A DNA stretch of 10,052 nt from JACVRW01 sp035705985 (GTDB lineage Bacteria; Actinomycetota; Thermoleophilia; Solirubrobacterales; Thermoleophilaceae), in contig DASSVP010000103.1 in NCBI GenBank assembly GCA_035705985.1, positions 1 to 10,052 on the forward strand. Direction: 5' to 3'. The translations under genes and the position numbers were made by a program. Under the pieces are notes generated by a model, which had not been told where the DNA came from, made no database searches, and saw nothing but the letters and a program-made list of their open reading frames with translations. Positions 1-5,226 of this stretch are shown one piece after another; position 1 is the stretch's first letter, and every line of letters starts with the position of its first letter.

Positions 1-54
1 GTCACGGAGGCGGTGGTGGCCGCCCGCGGCCACGCGGCCGGAGTGCGCCGCTAG
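1..54 (+). CDS. C-terminal end of an unidentified plus-strand protein (partial)
   Basis: An open frame enters from the left edge and ends at TAG (52-54) after 17 codons, reading VTEAVVAARGHAAGVRR. It is too short to assign a family. Two points support it as a real gene end: GC-rich third positions like those of the neighbours, and a stop that interlocks exactly with the stop of the convergent MarR-GNAT gene (shared CTAG at 51-54). It could also be chance coding in high-GC DNA. Confidence 0.35.
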   Translation, partial: VTEAVVAARGHAAGVRR

Positions 55-60
55 CGGCGC
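45..60. repeat. Perfect 16-bp palindrome over two convergent stop codons
   Basis: GCGCCGCTAGCGGCGC is a perfect palindrome centred on the CTAG that carries the TAG stops of both convergent genes. As RNA from either strand it can fold into a 6-bp G/C stem with a CTAG loop. It could act as a bidirectional terminator or an RNA 3'-end stabiliser, but no T-run follows on either side, so termination is only inferred. Because it is palindromic, it makes both proteins end in Arg-Arg. Confidence 0.5.
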
Positions 61-938
61 AGCTCCTTCGAGAACCACCGGTCGGCGTAGGGCTCGGCGT
101 TGAAGGGCGGAACCTCGGCGTAGCCCGCGGAGCGGTAGAGCGCGATCGCCTCCGGGAGCACGTCGCCGGTCTCGAGGCGCGCCGTGGTGGACCCGCGCTT
201 GCGCGCGATGGCCTCGAGGTGCTCGAGGAGCCGCCGGCCGAGGCCGAGCCCTCGCGCCGTCTCGGCCACCCACATGCGCTTGATATCGGTCACGTCGCCG
301 GGGTGGTGCTTCACGGCGCCGCAGCCGATCGCCTCACCGCGCAGATAGGCGACCACGAACGCGCCGTTCGGTGGGCGCACCTCGTGCGGCTCGGCGGTGG
401 CGCCCTCGCTTGGGTCGAAGCCCCGGTCCGGCGCCCGGCGGATGAGCTCTGCCACGTACGCGCGGAGACAGCGCTGGGCGTCCCTGCTCTCCGGATCCAC
501 TTGGCGGATGTCGACGAGCGAGGCGGCGATCAGCCGCTCGACCGTGCGCATGGCGTCGACGAGTTGAGCCCGCTGCGCGTCGTCGAGCGGCTCGAGGATC
601 GAGGCCGCGAGCTCGTCGCTCCGCTCATCCACGATCGCTCGCTCGCGCACGCCCTTCTGCGTGAGCCTCGCCACGCGCACGCGGCCGTCGACCTCGCTGG
701 CCGTGACGGTCACGAGTCCCTCCGCCTCGAGCGCGCGGAGCATCCGGCTCATCTGGCCGGAGTCCACGCCCAGCCGCGACCGCAGCATCACGACCTCCCC
801 GCCCTCGGTGCCGATCTCCCAGAGCAGCCGCGACGTCGCCAGCGGTCGCGACCGGGACAGAAAACGGTCGTCGAGCGCGCCGACACGCTGGGTCACCGTC
901 CGGTTGAAGCGGCGGACCTGAGCGAGCTGCGAGGCCAT
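51..938 (-). CDS. MarR-type regulator fused to a GNAT acetyltransferase
   Basis: This 295-residue protein has two domains. Residues about 10-140 are a MarR-like winged helix: the recognition region lies near 55-75 (LGVDSGQMSRMLRALEAEGL) and the wing near 80-93 ends in RVARLTQKG. Residues about 145-290 are a GNAT fold, with the acetyl-CoA pyrophosphate-binding motif RGLGLGRR at 229-236 and a late strand and helix, ALYRSAGY, at 266-273. The fusion is a known family, usually annotated as a bifunctional helix-turn-helix regulator/N-acetyltransferase; the substrates are generally unknown. The ATG at 938 is the only sensible start and lacks a clear Shine-Dalgarno sequence. The gene is divergent from the channel-like gene, 54 bp away, so it may control itself and that gene; this is inference. 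The acetyl acceptor and ligand cannot be read from the sequence. Confidence 0.9.
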   Translation of the reverse strand: MASQLAQVRRFNRTVTQRVGALDDRFLSRSRPLATSRLLWEIGTEGGEVVMLRSRLGVDSGQMSRMLRALEAEGLVTVTASEVDGRVRVARLTQKGVRERAIVDERSDELAASILEPLDDAQRAQLVDAMRTVERLIAASLVDIRQVDPESRDAQRCLRAYVAELIRRAPDRGFDPSEGATAEPHEVRPPNGAFVVAYLRGEAIGCGAVKHHPGDVTDIKRMWVAETARGLGLGRRLLEHLEAIARKRGSTTARLETGDVLPEAIALYRSAGYAEVPPFNAEPYADRWFSKELRR

Positions 939-941
939 TGC

Positions 942-955
942 CTGATCTTAGTCAG
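942..955 (-). promoter_or_regulatory. Candidate leaderless promoter -10 and operator for the MarR-GNAT gene
   Basis: On the minus strand TAAGAT (950-945) fits the TANNNT -10 pattern and ends 6 nt before the ATG at 938. Transcription could therefore start at or next to the ATG, which would fit the missing Shine-Dalgarno sequence. The same bases lie in CTGATCTTAGTCAG (942-955), an inverted repeat with 4-bp arms, CTGA and TCAG, that might be the autoregulatory MarR operator. No good -35 box is visible. The arms are short, so chance is possible. Confidence 0.3.
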
Positions 956-992
956 AGAAAGGACCGGCAGCGCCGGATGCGAACCCAGGAGC

Positions 993-1349
993 ATGCTCTC
1001 CGCCTTGGCGATGCTGCAGAGAGTGGTGCGCGTGCTGCGCCACGCGGTGCGCGAGGAGGACTTCCTCCCCGTCCTGTCGGCGGGGGTCGCGCTGGTGCTC
1101 ATCGGCACGCTGAGCTACGCGCTGGGGGCGAATTGGAACCCGGTGGACGCGCTGTACTTCTCGGTCGCGACGCTCACCACGACGAGCGTCTCGGATCCCG
1201 ATCTCGTGCTGGAGGACGGCTGGATGAAGCTCTTCACCGTCTTCTACCAGCTGATCGGCATCGGGATCCTCGTCGAGGTCCTGCGCCGGTTCGGAATCGC
1301 GTTCGTCGCCGTCCAGGCCGCCGACAGGCGCGCGAAGCGCTCGGCCTAG
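993..1349 (+). CDS. Two-helix ion-channel-like membrane protein with a non-canonical filter
   Basis: The 118-residue protein has the layout of a single potassium-channel pore module (Ion_trans_2-like). A charged N-terminus (about 1-24) is followed by TM1 at about 25-45, a pore helix with WNPVDALYFSVATLTTT at 48-64, and TM2 at about 79-108 (FTVFYQLIGIGILVEVLRRF). In classical channels the filter reads T-V-G-Y-G-D. Here the aligned residues 63-68 are T-T-S-V-S-D, so both glycines and the tyrosine are replaced. Four such subunits would be needed for a pore. Ion selectivity cannot be predicted; it may be a divergent cation channel or a sensor with a channel fold. Start: ATG 993 follows AGGAG (987-991) with a gap of only 1 nt, so the in-frame ATG at 1011 is an alternative. 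It converges with the TPR gene, sharing CTAG for both stops. Confidence 0.75.
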   Translation: MLSALAMLQRVVRVLRHAVREEDFLPVLSAGVALVLIGTLSYALGANWNPVDALYFSVATLTTTSVSDPDLVLEDGWMKLFTVFYQLIGIGILVEVLRRFGIAFVAVQAADRRAKRSA

Positions 1350-1711
1350 GCGGCCTGGAGCCGGTCCCGGAAGGCCTGGTAGTCCTTCCGGTCGGGGCGC
1401 ATGTTGGCCGCCAGGGCGGCGTGGCGGCGGGCCTCGGCGCGGCGGCCGGTCTTCTCCAGGGAGCGGCCGAGGCAGAAGTGGGCATAGTCGTTCACCGGGT
1501 AGCGCTCGACCAGGGCGGCGAACTCCTCGGCGGCCTTGTCGAAGCGGGCGGAGCGGAAGTACGCACGCCCCAGCGCCTCGCGGATCGAGCCCTTGTCGGG
1601 CTCCAGCGAGCGGGCCTTCTCCAGCGGTACGGAGGCGGCCATGAAGTCGCCCCTGTCGAGCAGCTCGCTGCCCTTCTTGAAGAGCTCGTATGCGCTCGGC
1701 TCGCCCGTCAT
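1346..1711 (-). CDS. Small TPR-repeat protein, last gene of the mihF-gmk-rpoZ-coaBC run
   Basis: The 121-residue protein is all helix, with about three tetratricopeptide repeats: residues about 6-38 (AYELFKKGSELLDRGDFMAA), 40-72 (IREALGRAYFRSARFDKAAE) and 74-107 (NDYAHFCLGRSLEKTGRRAE). Spacing of about 34 residues and Gly/Ala at TPR positions 8 and 20 support this. It has no signal peptide, transmembrane segment or catalytic motif, so a cytosolic protein-binding role is the most that can be said. Its ATG (1711-1709) overlaps the coaBC TGA as ATGA, which points to translational coupling with CoaBC. A functional link to CoA synthesis is only guilt by association. The TAG stop shares CTAG (1346-1349) with the convergent channel-like gene. 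Confidence 0.8.
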   Translation of the reverse strand: MTGEPSAYELFKKGSELLDRGDFMAASVPLEKARSLEPDKGSIREALGRAYFRSARFDKAAEEFAALVERYPVNDYAHFCLGRSLEKTGRRAEARRHAALAANMRPDRKDYQAFRDRLQAA

Positions 1712-2973
1712 TCCCTTCTCAAGGTACTCGGCGAGTCGGCGCGCGCCCTCAAGCGTTCGACCTCGTCGAGAATCGCCGCGGCCACGTCGCGCTTGGGCCT
1801 GCGGCCGACCTCGCTCTCGCCGTCGGCGAGCACGATCGTGACCTCGTTGTCGGAGCTGTCGAACCCGATGTCCGTGCGCGAGATGTCGTTCACGACGACC
1901 GCGTCGAGGCCCTTGCGGGCGAGCTTCGCGCGGCCGCGCTCGACCGCGCCGTCGCCGTGCTCGGCGGCGAAGCCGATGACGGTCTGATCCTCCCGGCTGC
2001 CGGCGGCCACGCCCGCGACGATGTCGGCCGTCGGCTGAAGCTCCAGGCTGCGCTCCCCTTCCTCCCGGGACAGCTTGGAGTCCGCCCGCTCGACCGGCCG
2101 GAAGTCGGCGGGAGCGGCGGCCATGATCAGGACGTCCGCCTCCGGGAAGCGCTCGCGCACGGCAGCTTCCAGCTCAGCGGTGGTCTCCACCATCACGGTC
2201 TCGAGGCCGTCGGGTGGCGGGATGGTCACGTTCGCCGCCAGCAGCGTCACATCGGCGCCGCGCCGGGCGGCCTCCTCGGCCAGCGCGAGGCCCATGCGGC
2301 CGGAGGAGCGGTTGCCGATGAAGCGCACGGAATCGATCGGCTCCCGGGTGCCGCCGGCGGTGACGAGGACGCGAAGGCCGTCGAGCGACCGCGGGGCGTA
2401 GCCGGCGATTGCGGCTTCGGCCGCCGCCAGGATGTCCCGGGGCTCGGCCAGGCGGCCCACCCCCCACTCGCCCTTCGACGCGAGGCTGCCGGTGGCCGGC
2501 TCCACGATCCGGGCACCGCGGGATCGCAGCAGCTCGAGGTTCGCCTGCGTGGCCGGGTGCTCGTACATCCGGTTGTTCATTGCGGGCGCCACCACGAGCG
2601 GCGCGGTGTTCGCCAGCGCCGCGCTCGTCAGCAGGTTGTCGGCAAGCCCGCCCGCCAGCTTCGCGATCGTGTTGGCCGAGGCAGGCGCCACCACGAACGC
2701 GTCGCAGCGCGCCACCAGCTCGAGGTGCGAGATCGCGTCGTGGTCCGGCGGCGGGTCGCCCGGGAAAGCGCCGCGGGCCGGATCGGCCTCGAACTCCTCC
2801 ACCAGCACGGGCGCGCCGGTCACGCCCTCGAACGTCGCGCGGCCCACGAAGTGCAGGCTCGCGGGCGTCTGGATCACGCGGACGGAGTGGCCCGCCCTCG
2901 TGGCGAGCCGGACCAGCTCAACTGCCTTGTACGCGGCGATTCCACCGCTGACGCCGAGCAGGATCCGTGCCAA
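1708..2973 (-). CDS. coaBC: Bifunctional CoaBC: phosphopantothenoylcysteine synthetase/decarboxylase
   Basis: This enzyme joins cysteine to 4'-phosphopantothenate (CoaB, nucleotide-dependent) and then decarboxylates the product to 4'-phosphopantetheine (CoaC, FMN). At 421 residues it has normal length. The CoaC half (1-190) shows GGIAAYK at 10-16, the catalytic His in SHLEL (His83), PASANT at 98-103 and PAMNNRMYEHP at 130-140. The CoaB half (198-405) shows VLVTAGGTREPID at 202-214, NRSSGRMG at 221-228, AAAPADFRP at 285-293, a candidate active-site lysine at 300, and GFAAE at 334-338. In the mobile flap where E. coli CoaC has a catalytic Cys in an ACGD motif, this protein reads LASKGEWGVGR (164-174) with Ser166 instead. 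The start is TTG 2973, chosen for the AGGAGG five bases upstream; that site runs into the rpoZ stop. The next gene overlaps by 4 nt. Confidence 0.95.
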   Translation of the reverse strand: MARILLGVSGGIAAYKAVELVRLATRAGHSVRVIQTPASLHFVGRATFEGVTGAPVLVEEFEADPARGAFPGDPPPDHDAISHLELVARCDAFVVAPASANTIAKLAGGLADNLLTSAALANTAPLVVAPAMNNRMYEHPATQANLELLRSRGARIVEPATGSLASKGEWGVGRLAEPRDILAAAEAAIAGYAPRSLDGLRVLVTAGGTREPIDSVRFIGNRSSGRMGLALAEEAARRGADVTLLAANVTIPPPDGLETVMVETTAELEAAVRERFPEADVLIMAAAPADFRPVERADSKLSREEGERSLELQPTADIVAGVAAGSREDQTVIGFAAEHGDGAVERGRAKLARKGLDAVVVNDISRTDIGFDSSDNEVTIVLADGESEVGRRPKRDVAAAILDEVERLRARADSPSTLRRE

Positions 2974-2978
2974 GCACG

Positions 2979-2984
2979 CCTCCT
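2979..2984 (-). promoter_or_regulatory. Shine-Dalgarno site that fixes the coaBC TTG start
   Basis: AGGAGG reads 2984 to 2979 on the minus strand, five bases before TTG at 2973. Its first two bases are part of the rpoZ TAG stop (2985-2983). It is the best Shine-Dalgarno sequence in the window and explains the use of TTG. It also suggests that ribosomes ending rpoZ can pass directly to coaBC. Confidence 0.8.
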
Positions 2985-3210
2985 AGCGGTAGCGGTACTT
3001 GATCTTCCCGGCGGCGATCTCCTCCAGGGAGATCTTGAGGTAGTTCTTCGAGCCGGTCTCGACCATCGGAGGCGGGTACTCGTCGAACGTGCCCTCGCCG
3101 AGGTTGTGGTAGTACGAGTTGATCTGCCTCGCACGCTTCGCCGAGACGAGCACGACGGCGTAGTGGGAGTCGACTCGCTCGAGCAGCTTGTCCAGTCTTG
3201 GCTTGATCAC
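2983..3210 (-). CDS. rpoZ: DNA-directed RNA polymerase omega subunit
   Basis: The 75-residue omega subunit helps assemble the beta-prime subunit in RNA polymerase. The family core is plain: an N-terminal RLDKLLERVDSHYAVV, then the conserved SAKRARQINSYYHNLGEG helix and loop, and a C-terminal KISLEEIAAGKIKYRYR helix. The size is normal for omega. I place the start at GTG 3210, where GTGA overlaps the gmk TGA (3209-3207) by 4 nt, as elsewhere in this run. The in-frame GTG at 3219 would add Met-Ser-Pro and is equally possible, since neither has a good Shine-Dalgarno sequence. Lying between gmk and coaBC is the usual actinobacterial arrangement. Confidence 0.95.
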   Translation of the reverse strand: MIKPRLDKLLERVDSHYAVVLVSAKRARQINSYYHNLGEGTFDEYPPPMVETGSKNYLKISLEEIAAGKIKYRYR

Positions 3211-3755
3211 GGGGGACACATGGTAGCCGCAAGCTGAGCGAGCTCCTCCACCGCACGCTCCAGCTCGTCGTTGCAGATGTGGTGGTCGAACTCGTCTCGG
3301 GCGGCCAGCTCCTCGCGCGCGGCGGCCAGCCGCCGCTCGATCTGCTCGGGGGAGTCGGAGCCGCGCTCGGTGAGCCGCTCGACGAGCGCCTCGAAGCTCG
3401 GCGGTTCGATGAAGATTCTCGTGGCTTCCGGCAGCGTTTGGCGTACCTGGCGCGCACCTTGGACGTCGATCTCGAGCACGATCCCGCGGGCGGGGCGCTC
3501 CAGCTCCGTGCGCAGCGTGCCGTAGCTGTTTCCGGCGTAGACGGCGTGCTCCACGAACTCGCCTGCGGCCACGCGGCGATCGAAGTCGTCCCGGCTGAGG
3601 AAGTGATAGTCGACCCCGTTGACCTCGCCGGGCCGCGGGTCTCTCGTCGTCGCCGAGACCGCGAGCTGGAGCCCCGAAACACGCTCCAGGAGCCGCTTTA
3701 TGAGGGTTCCCTTGCCTACGCCGGACGGACCGGTGATGACGAGGATCGGGGCTAT
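3207..3755 (-). CDS. gmk: Guanylate kinase with a non-canonical (probable ATA) start codon
   Basis: It phosphorylates GMP to GDP with ATP in the cytosol. Taking ATA 3755 as the initiator gives 182 residues: MAPILVITGPSGVGKGTL, with the P-loop GPSGVGKGT at 9-17, then the GMP-binding stretch VSATTRDPRPGE at 33-44 and GVDYHF at 47-52, EIDVQGARQ in the middle, and the lid with RLTERGSD. The C-terminus DEFDHHICND is also family-typical. Length and domain content are complete. The oddity is the start: in this frame no ATG, GTG or TTG occurs between 3851 and 3573, so the first ordinary start codon (GTG 3572) would remove the P-loop and GMP site. ATA overlaps the mihF TAG as ATAG, like the 4-nt overlaps of nearby genes. 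ATC at 3746 is another near-cognate option. A base error or a minus-one frameshift from mihF is also possible. Confidence 0.9.
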   Translation of the reverse strand: MAPILVITGPSGVGKGTLIKRLLERVSGLQLAVSATTRDPRPGEVNGVDYHFLSRDDFDRRVAAGEFVEHAVYAGNSYGTLRTELERPARGIVLEIDVQGARQVRQTLPEATRIFIEPPSFEALVERLTERGSDSPEQIERRLAAAREELAARDEFDHHICNDELERAVEELAQLAATMCPP

Positions 3756-4102
3756 CGGCGCAGGTACGAGACGAGCTCGTTGCGCTGCCGCTCGGAGAGC
3801 CCGCCGATGGTCTTGCTGGGCGAGATGCGGCAGTGGGTGAGGATGCGATTCACCTTCACGCGGCCGTATTTCGGCACCGCCAGGAGCAGGTCGAAGACCT
3901 TCGCGGTGAGCACGTATTCAGGCGGATCGAGCAGCAGGCCGTGTATCTGGACCCGTCCCCCCTTCAGGTCCCTCTTCAGCTTCGCTCGCCGGGTTCTGAT
4001 CTGGTTGGCCCGCTGGAGGGCGTCCATTCGCTGGGTCAGAGAGCGCTCGGGAGCGAGGCCCGCCGCATGCGTCTTGGCGGGCGACTGGGGGGCGGCCGGC
4101 AT
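3752..4102 (-). CDS. mihF: Actinobacterial integration host factor MihF
   Basis: This 116-residue basic protein matches the actinobacterial IHF family, which is unrelated in fold to the HU/IHF pair of proteobacteria. It binds DNA through a helix-two-turns-helix module and shapes the nucleoid. Residues 1-20 are a Pro/Ala-rich leader. The long basic helix is at about 27-48 (LQRANQIRTRRAKLKRDLKG). The helix-two-turns-helix part, about 65-115, includes AVPKYGRVKVNRIL (75-88) with the glycine turn seen in the family, then RISPSKTIGGLSERQRNEL. Its position directly before gmk is the standard actinobacterial order and adds confidence. The start ATG 4102 has no Shine-Dalgarno sequence but sits just after a good -10 element, so the message may be leaderless. 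The TAG stop overlaps the putative ATA start of gmk. Confidence 0.9.
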   Translation of the reverse strand: MPAAPQSPAKTHAAGLAPERSLTQRMDALQRANQIRTRRAKLKRDLKGGRVQIHGLLLDPPEYVLTAKVFDLLLAVPKYGRVKVNRILTHCRISPSKTIGGLSERQRNELVSYLRR

Positions 4103-4110
4103 GGGCGGCG

Positions 4111-4138
4111 ATAGTACACGCTCGGTCGCTGGCGTCGA
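4111..4138 (-). promoter_or_regulatory. mihF: Candidate promoter of the mihF-gmk-rpoZ-coaBC run
   Basis: On the minus strand, TCGACG (4138-4133) resembles a -35 box (four of six bases of TTGACA). It lies 16 bp before TACTAT (4116-4111), which fits the -10 TANNNT pattern. The -10 ends 8 bases before the mihF ATG (4102), so transcription would begin at or within a base or two of that ATG. No ribosome-binding site is visible in between. This supports a leaderless mihF message; it is a prediction from the sequence alone. Confidence 0.45.
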
Positions 4139-4173
4139 GGGTGAAACCGCAAAAAATCCGTGAATTCAGCTGG

Positions 4174-4194
4174 ACCTCGACCTGAGGTCGAGGT
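4174..4194 (-). terminator. Strong hairpin, candidate terminator of the pyrimidine run
   Basis: Perfect 9-bp arms ACCTCGACC (4174-4182) and GGTCGAGGT (4186-4194) flank a 3-base loop. On the minus strand the stem lies about 135 bases after the pyrD stop. A run of six T follows after 17 bases (4156-4151), too far for a classical intrinsic terminator, though actinobacterial terminators often lack a close T-run. It could instead be an operator, because it also sits 36 bp upstream of the candidate mihF -35 box. Confidence 0.4.
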
Positions 4195-4329
4195 GGGTTC
4201 GGGCTCCTTGAGCGTTTTTCCACTGGTTTGCAGGGGTTTTAATTGAGCAATTCCCGGTTGCTTGACCGGTGATCCGCAAAGTTCCCGCATCTTGCGCGGA
4301 AACGACGGCCCGCTGTCCCCCAAACGGGC

Positions 4330-5226
4330 TCAGGCGATCGTCGACGCAGGGGCGGGCATCCTCCCGCCGAGGGACAGCGCGTCGAGCTCGGCGGCGATTC
4401 GGTGGCCCGCGGCGGGATCGCGGAAGCTTTCGGTGCCGATCGCGATGGCCGTGGCGCCCGCGGCCAGGAAATCGGCCGCGTGCCGTCCGCTCGAGATGCC
4501 CCCCATGCCGATTACGGGTATCTCGACCGCGCCCGCGACCGCCGCGACCTGCTCGAGCGCGATCGCCCGGATCGCCGGGCCCGACACCCCGCCGGCCCTG
4601 CCGCCCAGCCACGGCTCCCCCGTCCGCGGGTGGAGTGCCATGCCCTTCAGCGTGTTGACCAGCGAGACGGCGTCGGCGCCGGCGTCCTGGGCCGCGCCGG
4701 CCACGGCAGCGGGATCCGTGGCGTTCGGCGTGAGCTTCACGATCAGCGGCTTGGAGGCCTGGGACCGGACGTGCTCGACCGCGAGCGCCGTCTCGGACGG
4801 GTCGGCGCCCATGATCAGGCCCGTCTCGACGTTCGGGCACGACACGTTCAGCTCGAGCATCGCCACCTCGTCACGCTCGCCCACCGCGGCGGCCAGCTCG
4901 GCCAGCTCGTCGCGGCTGAAGCCCATGACCGAGACGACGAGCGGCACCGGCAGCCGCGCAAGTTCCGGAAGGTCCGACTCCAGAAAGCCTTGCAGGCCCT
5001 TGTTCGGCAGCCCGATCGAGTTGATCAGCCCGGCCGGTGTCTCCCATAGCCGCGGCGGCGGGTTGCCCTCCCGGGGCGCGAGCGTGATCGTCTTCGAGAC
5101 GAAGGCGTGAAACGGGAAGCGTTCGAGCAGGGCGTCGCCGAACGCCCGCCGGGCCGCGATCGCGTCGAACGTGCCCGAGCCGTTCAGCACCGGCCCGCGC
5201 AGCGGGACGCCGCACAGCTCGATCAC
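4330..5226 (-). CDS. pyrD: Dihydroorotate dehydrogenase class 1B, catalytic subunit
   Basis: It oxidises dihydroorotate to orotate in the cytosol, using FMN, and passes electrons through PyrK to NAD+. The 298-residue TIM barrel is of normal length. Family marks are the N-terminal LNGSGTFD (14-21), VSKTITL with the FMN-contacting Lys45, NSIGLPN (69-75), and NVSCPNV (127-133), where Cys130 is the catalytic base; class 2 enzymes use Ser. Further marks are IVKLTPN (162-168), VNTLKGM, and the phosphate-binding GMGGISSG (240-247) with IGTESF (263-268). Cysteine as base plus an adjacent pyrK places it in class 1B. The start GTG 5226 overlaps the pyrK TGA as GTGA. It is the last gene before the AT-richer spacer. 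Confidence 0.95.
   Translation of the reverse strand: MIELCGVPLRGPVLNGSGTFDAIAARRAFGDALLERFPFHAFVSKTITLAPREGNPPPRLWETPAGLINSIGLPNKGLQGFLESDLPELARLPVPLVVSVMGFSRDELAELAAAVGERDEVAMLELNVSCPNVETGLIMGADPSETALAVEHVRSQASKPLIVKLTPNATDPAAVAGAAQDAGADAVSLVNTLKGMALHPRTGEPWLGGRAGGVSGPAIRAIALEQVAAVAGAVEIPVIGMGGISSGRHAADFLAAGATAIAIGTESFRDPAAGHRIAAELDALSLGGRMPAPASTIA

Larger units (their letters stand above)
4103..4329. other. AT-richer intergenic spacer between pyrD and mihF
   Basis: This 227-bp stretch holds no credible gene on either strand. A hand count gives 62 G+C in 4141-4260 (about 52 percent), far below the flanking genes. It contains the mihF promoter candidate, a 9-bp-arm inverted repeat (4174-4194), an A-run at 4151-4156, a T-run at 4215-4219, the small palindrome AATTGAGCAATT (4241-4252) and a 5-bp-arm hairpin, CCGGT/ACCGG (4254-4269). 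It most likely carries the end of the pyrimidine transcript and control of mihF. In mycobacteria and relatives pyrF lies around here; no trace of it is seen. Confidence 0.7.

Noticed and set aside
219..992. Upstream extension of the channel gene as a long plus-strand frame
   Set aside because: The frame is open only because it lies opposite the MarR-GNAT gene in high-GC DNA. The extra residues look like antisense Arg/Ala/His-rich filler, and membrane sequence appears only after 993.
1690..3237. 515-codon plus-strand open frame
   Set aside because: It is antisense to coaBC and rpoZ, which have unmistakable family motifs. The translation is low-complexity Arg/Gly/Ala/His with no domain.
4191..4207. 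GGGTTCGGGCTCC stretch resembling a tRNA T-arm
   Set aside because: The T-loop lacks the invariant A58 and no acceptor, D or anticodon arm can be drawn around it.
4036..4323. Minus-strand open frame covering the pyrD-mihF spacer
   Set aside because: It runs into mihF in another frame, has no Shine-Dalgarno sequence, and its residues match no family I know.
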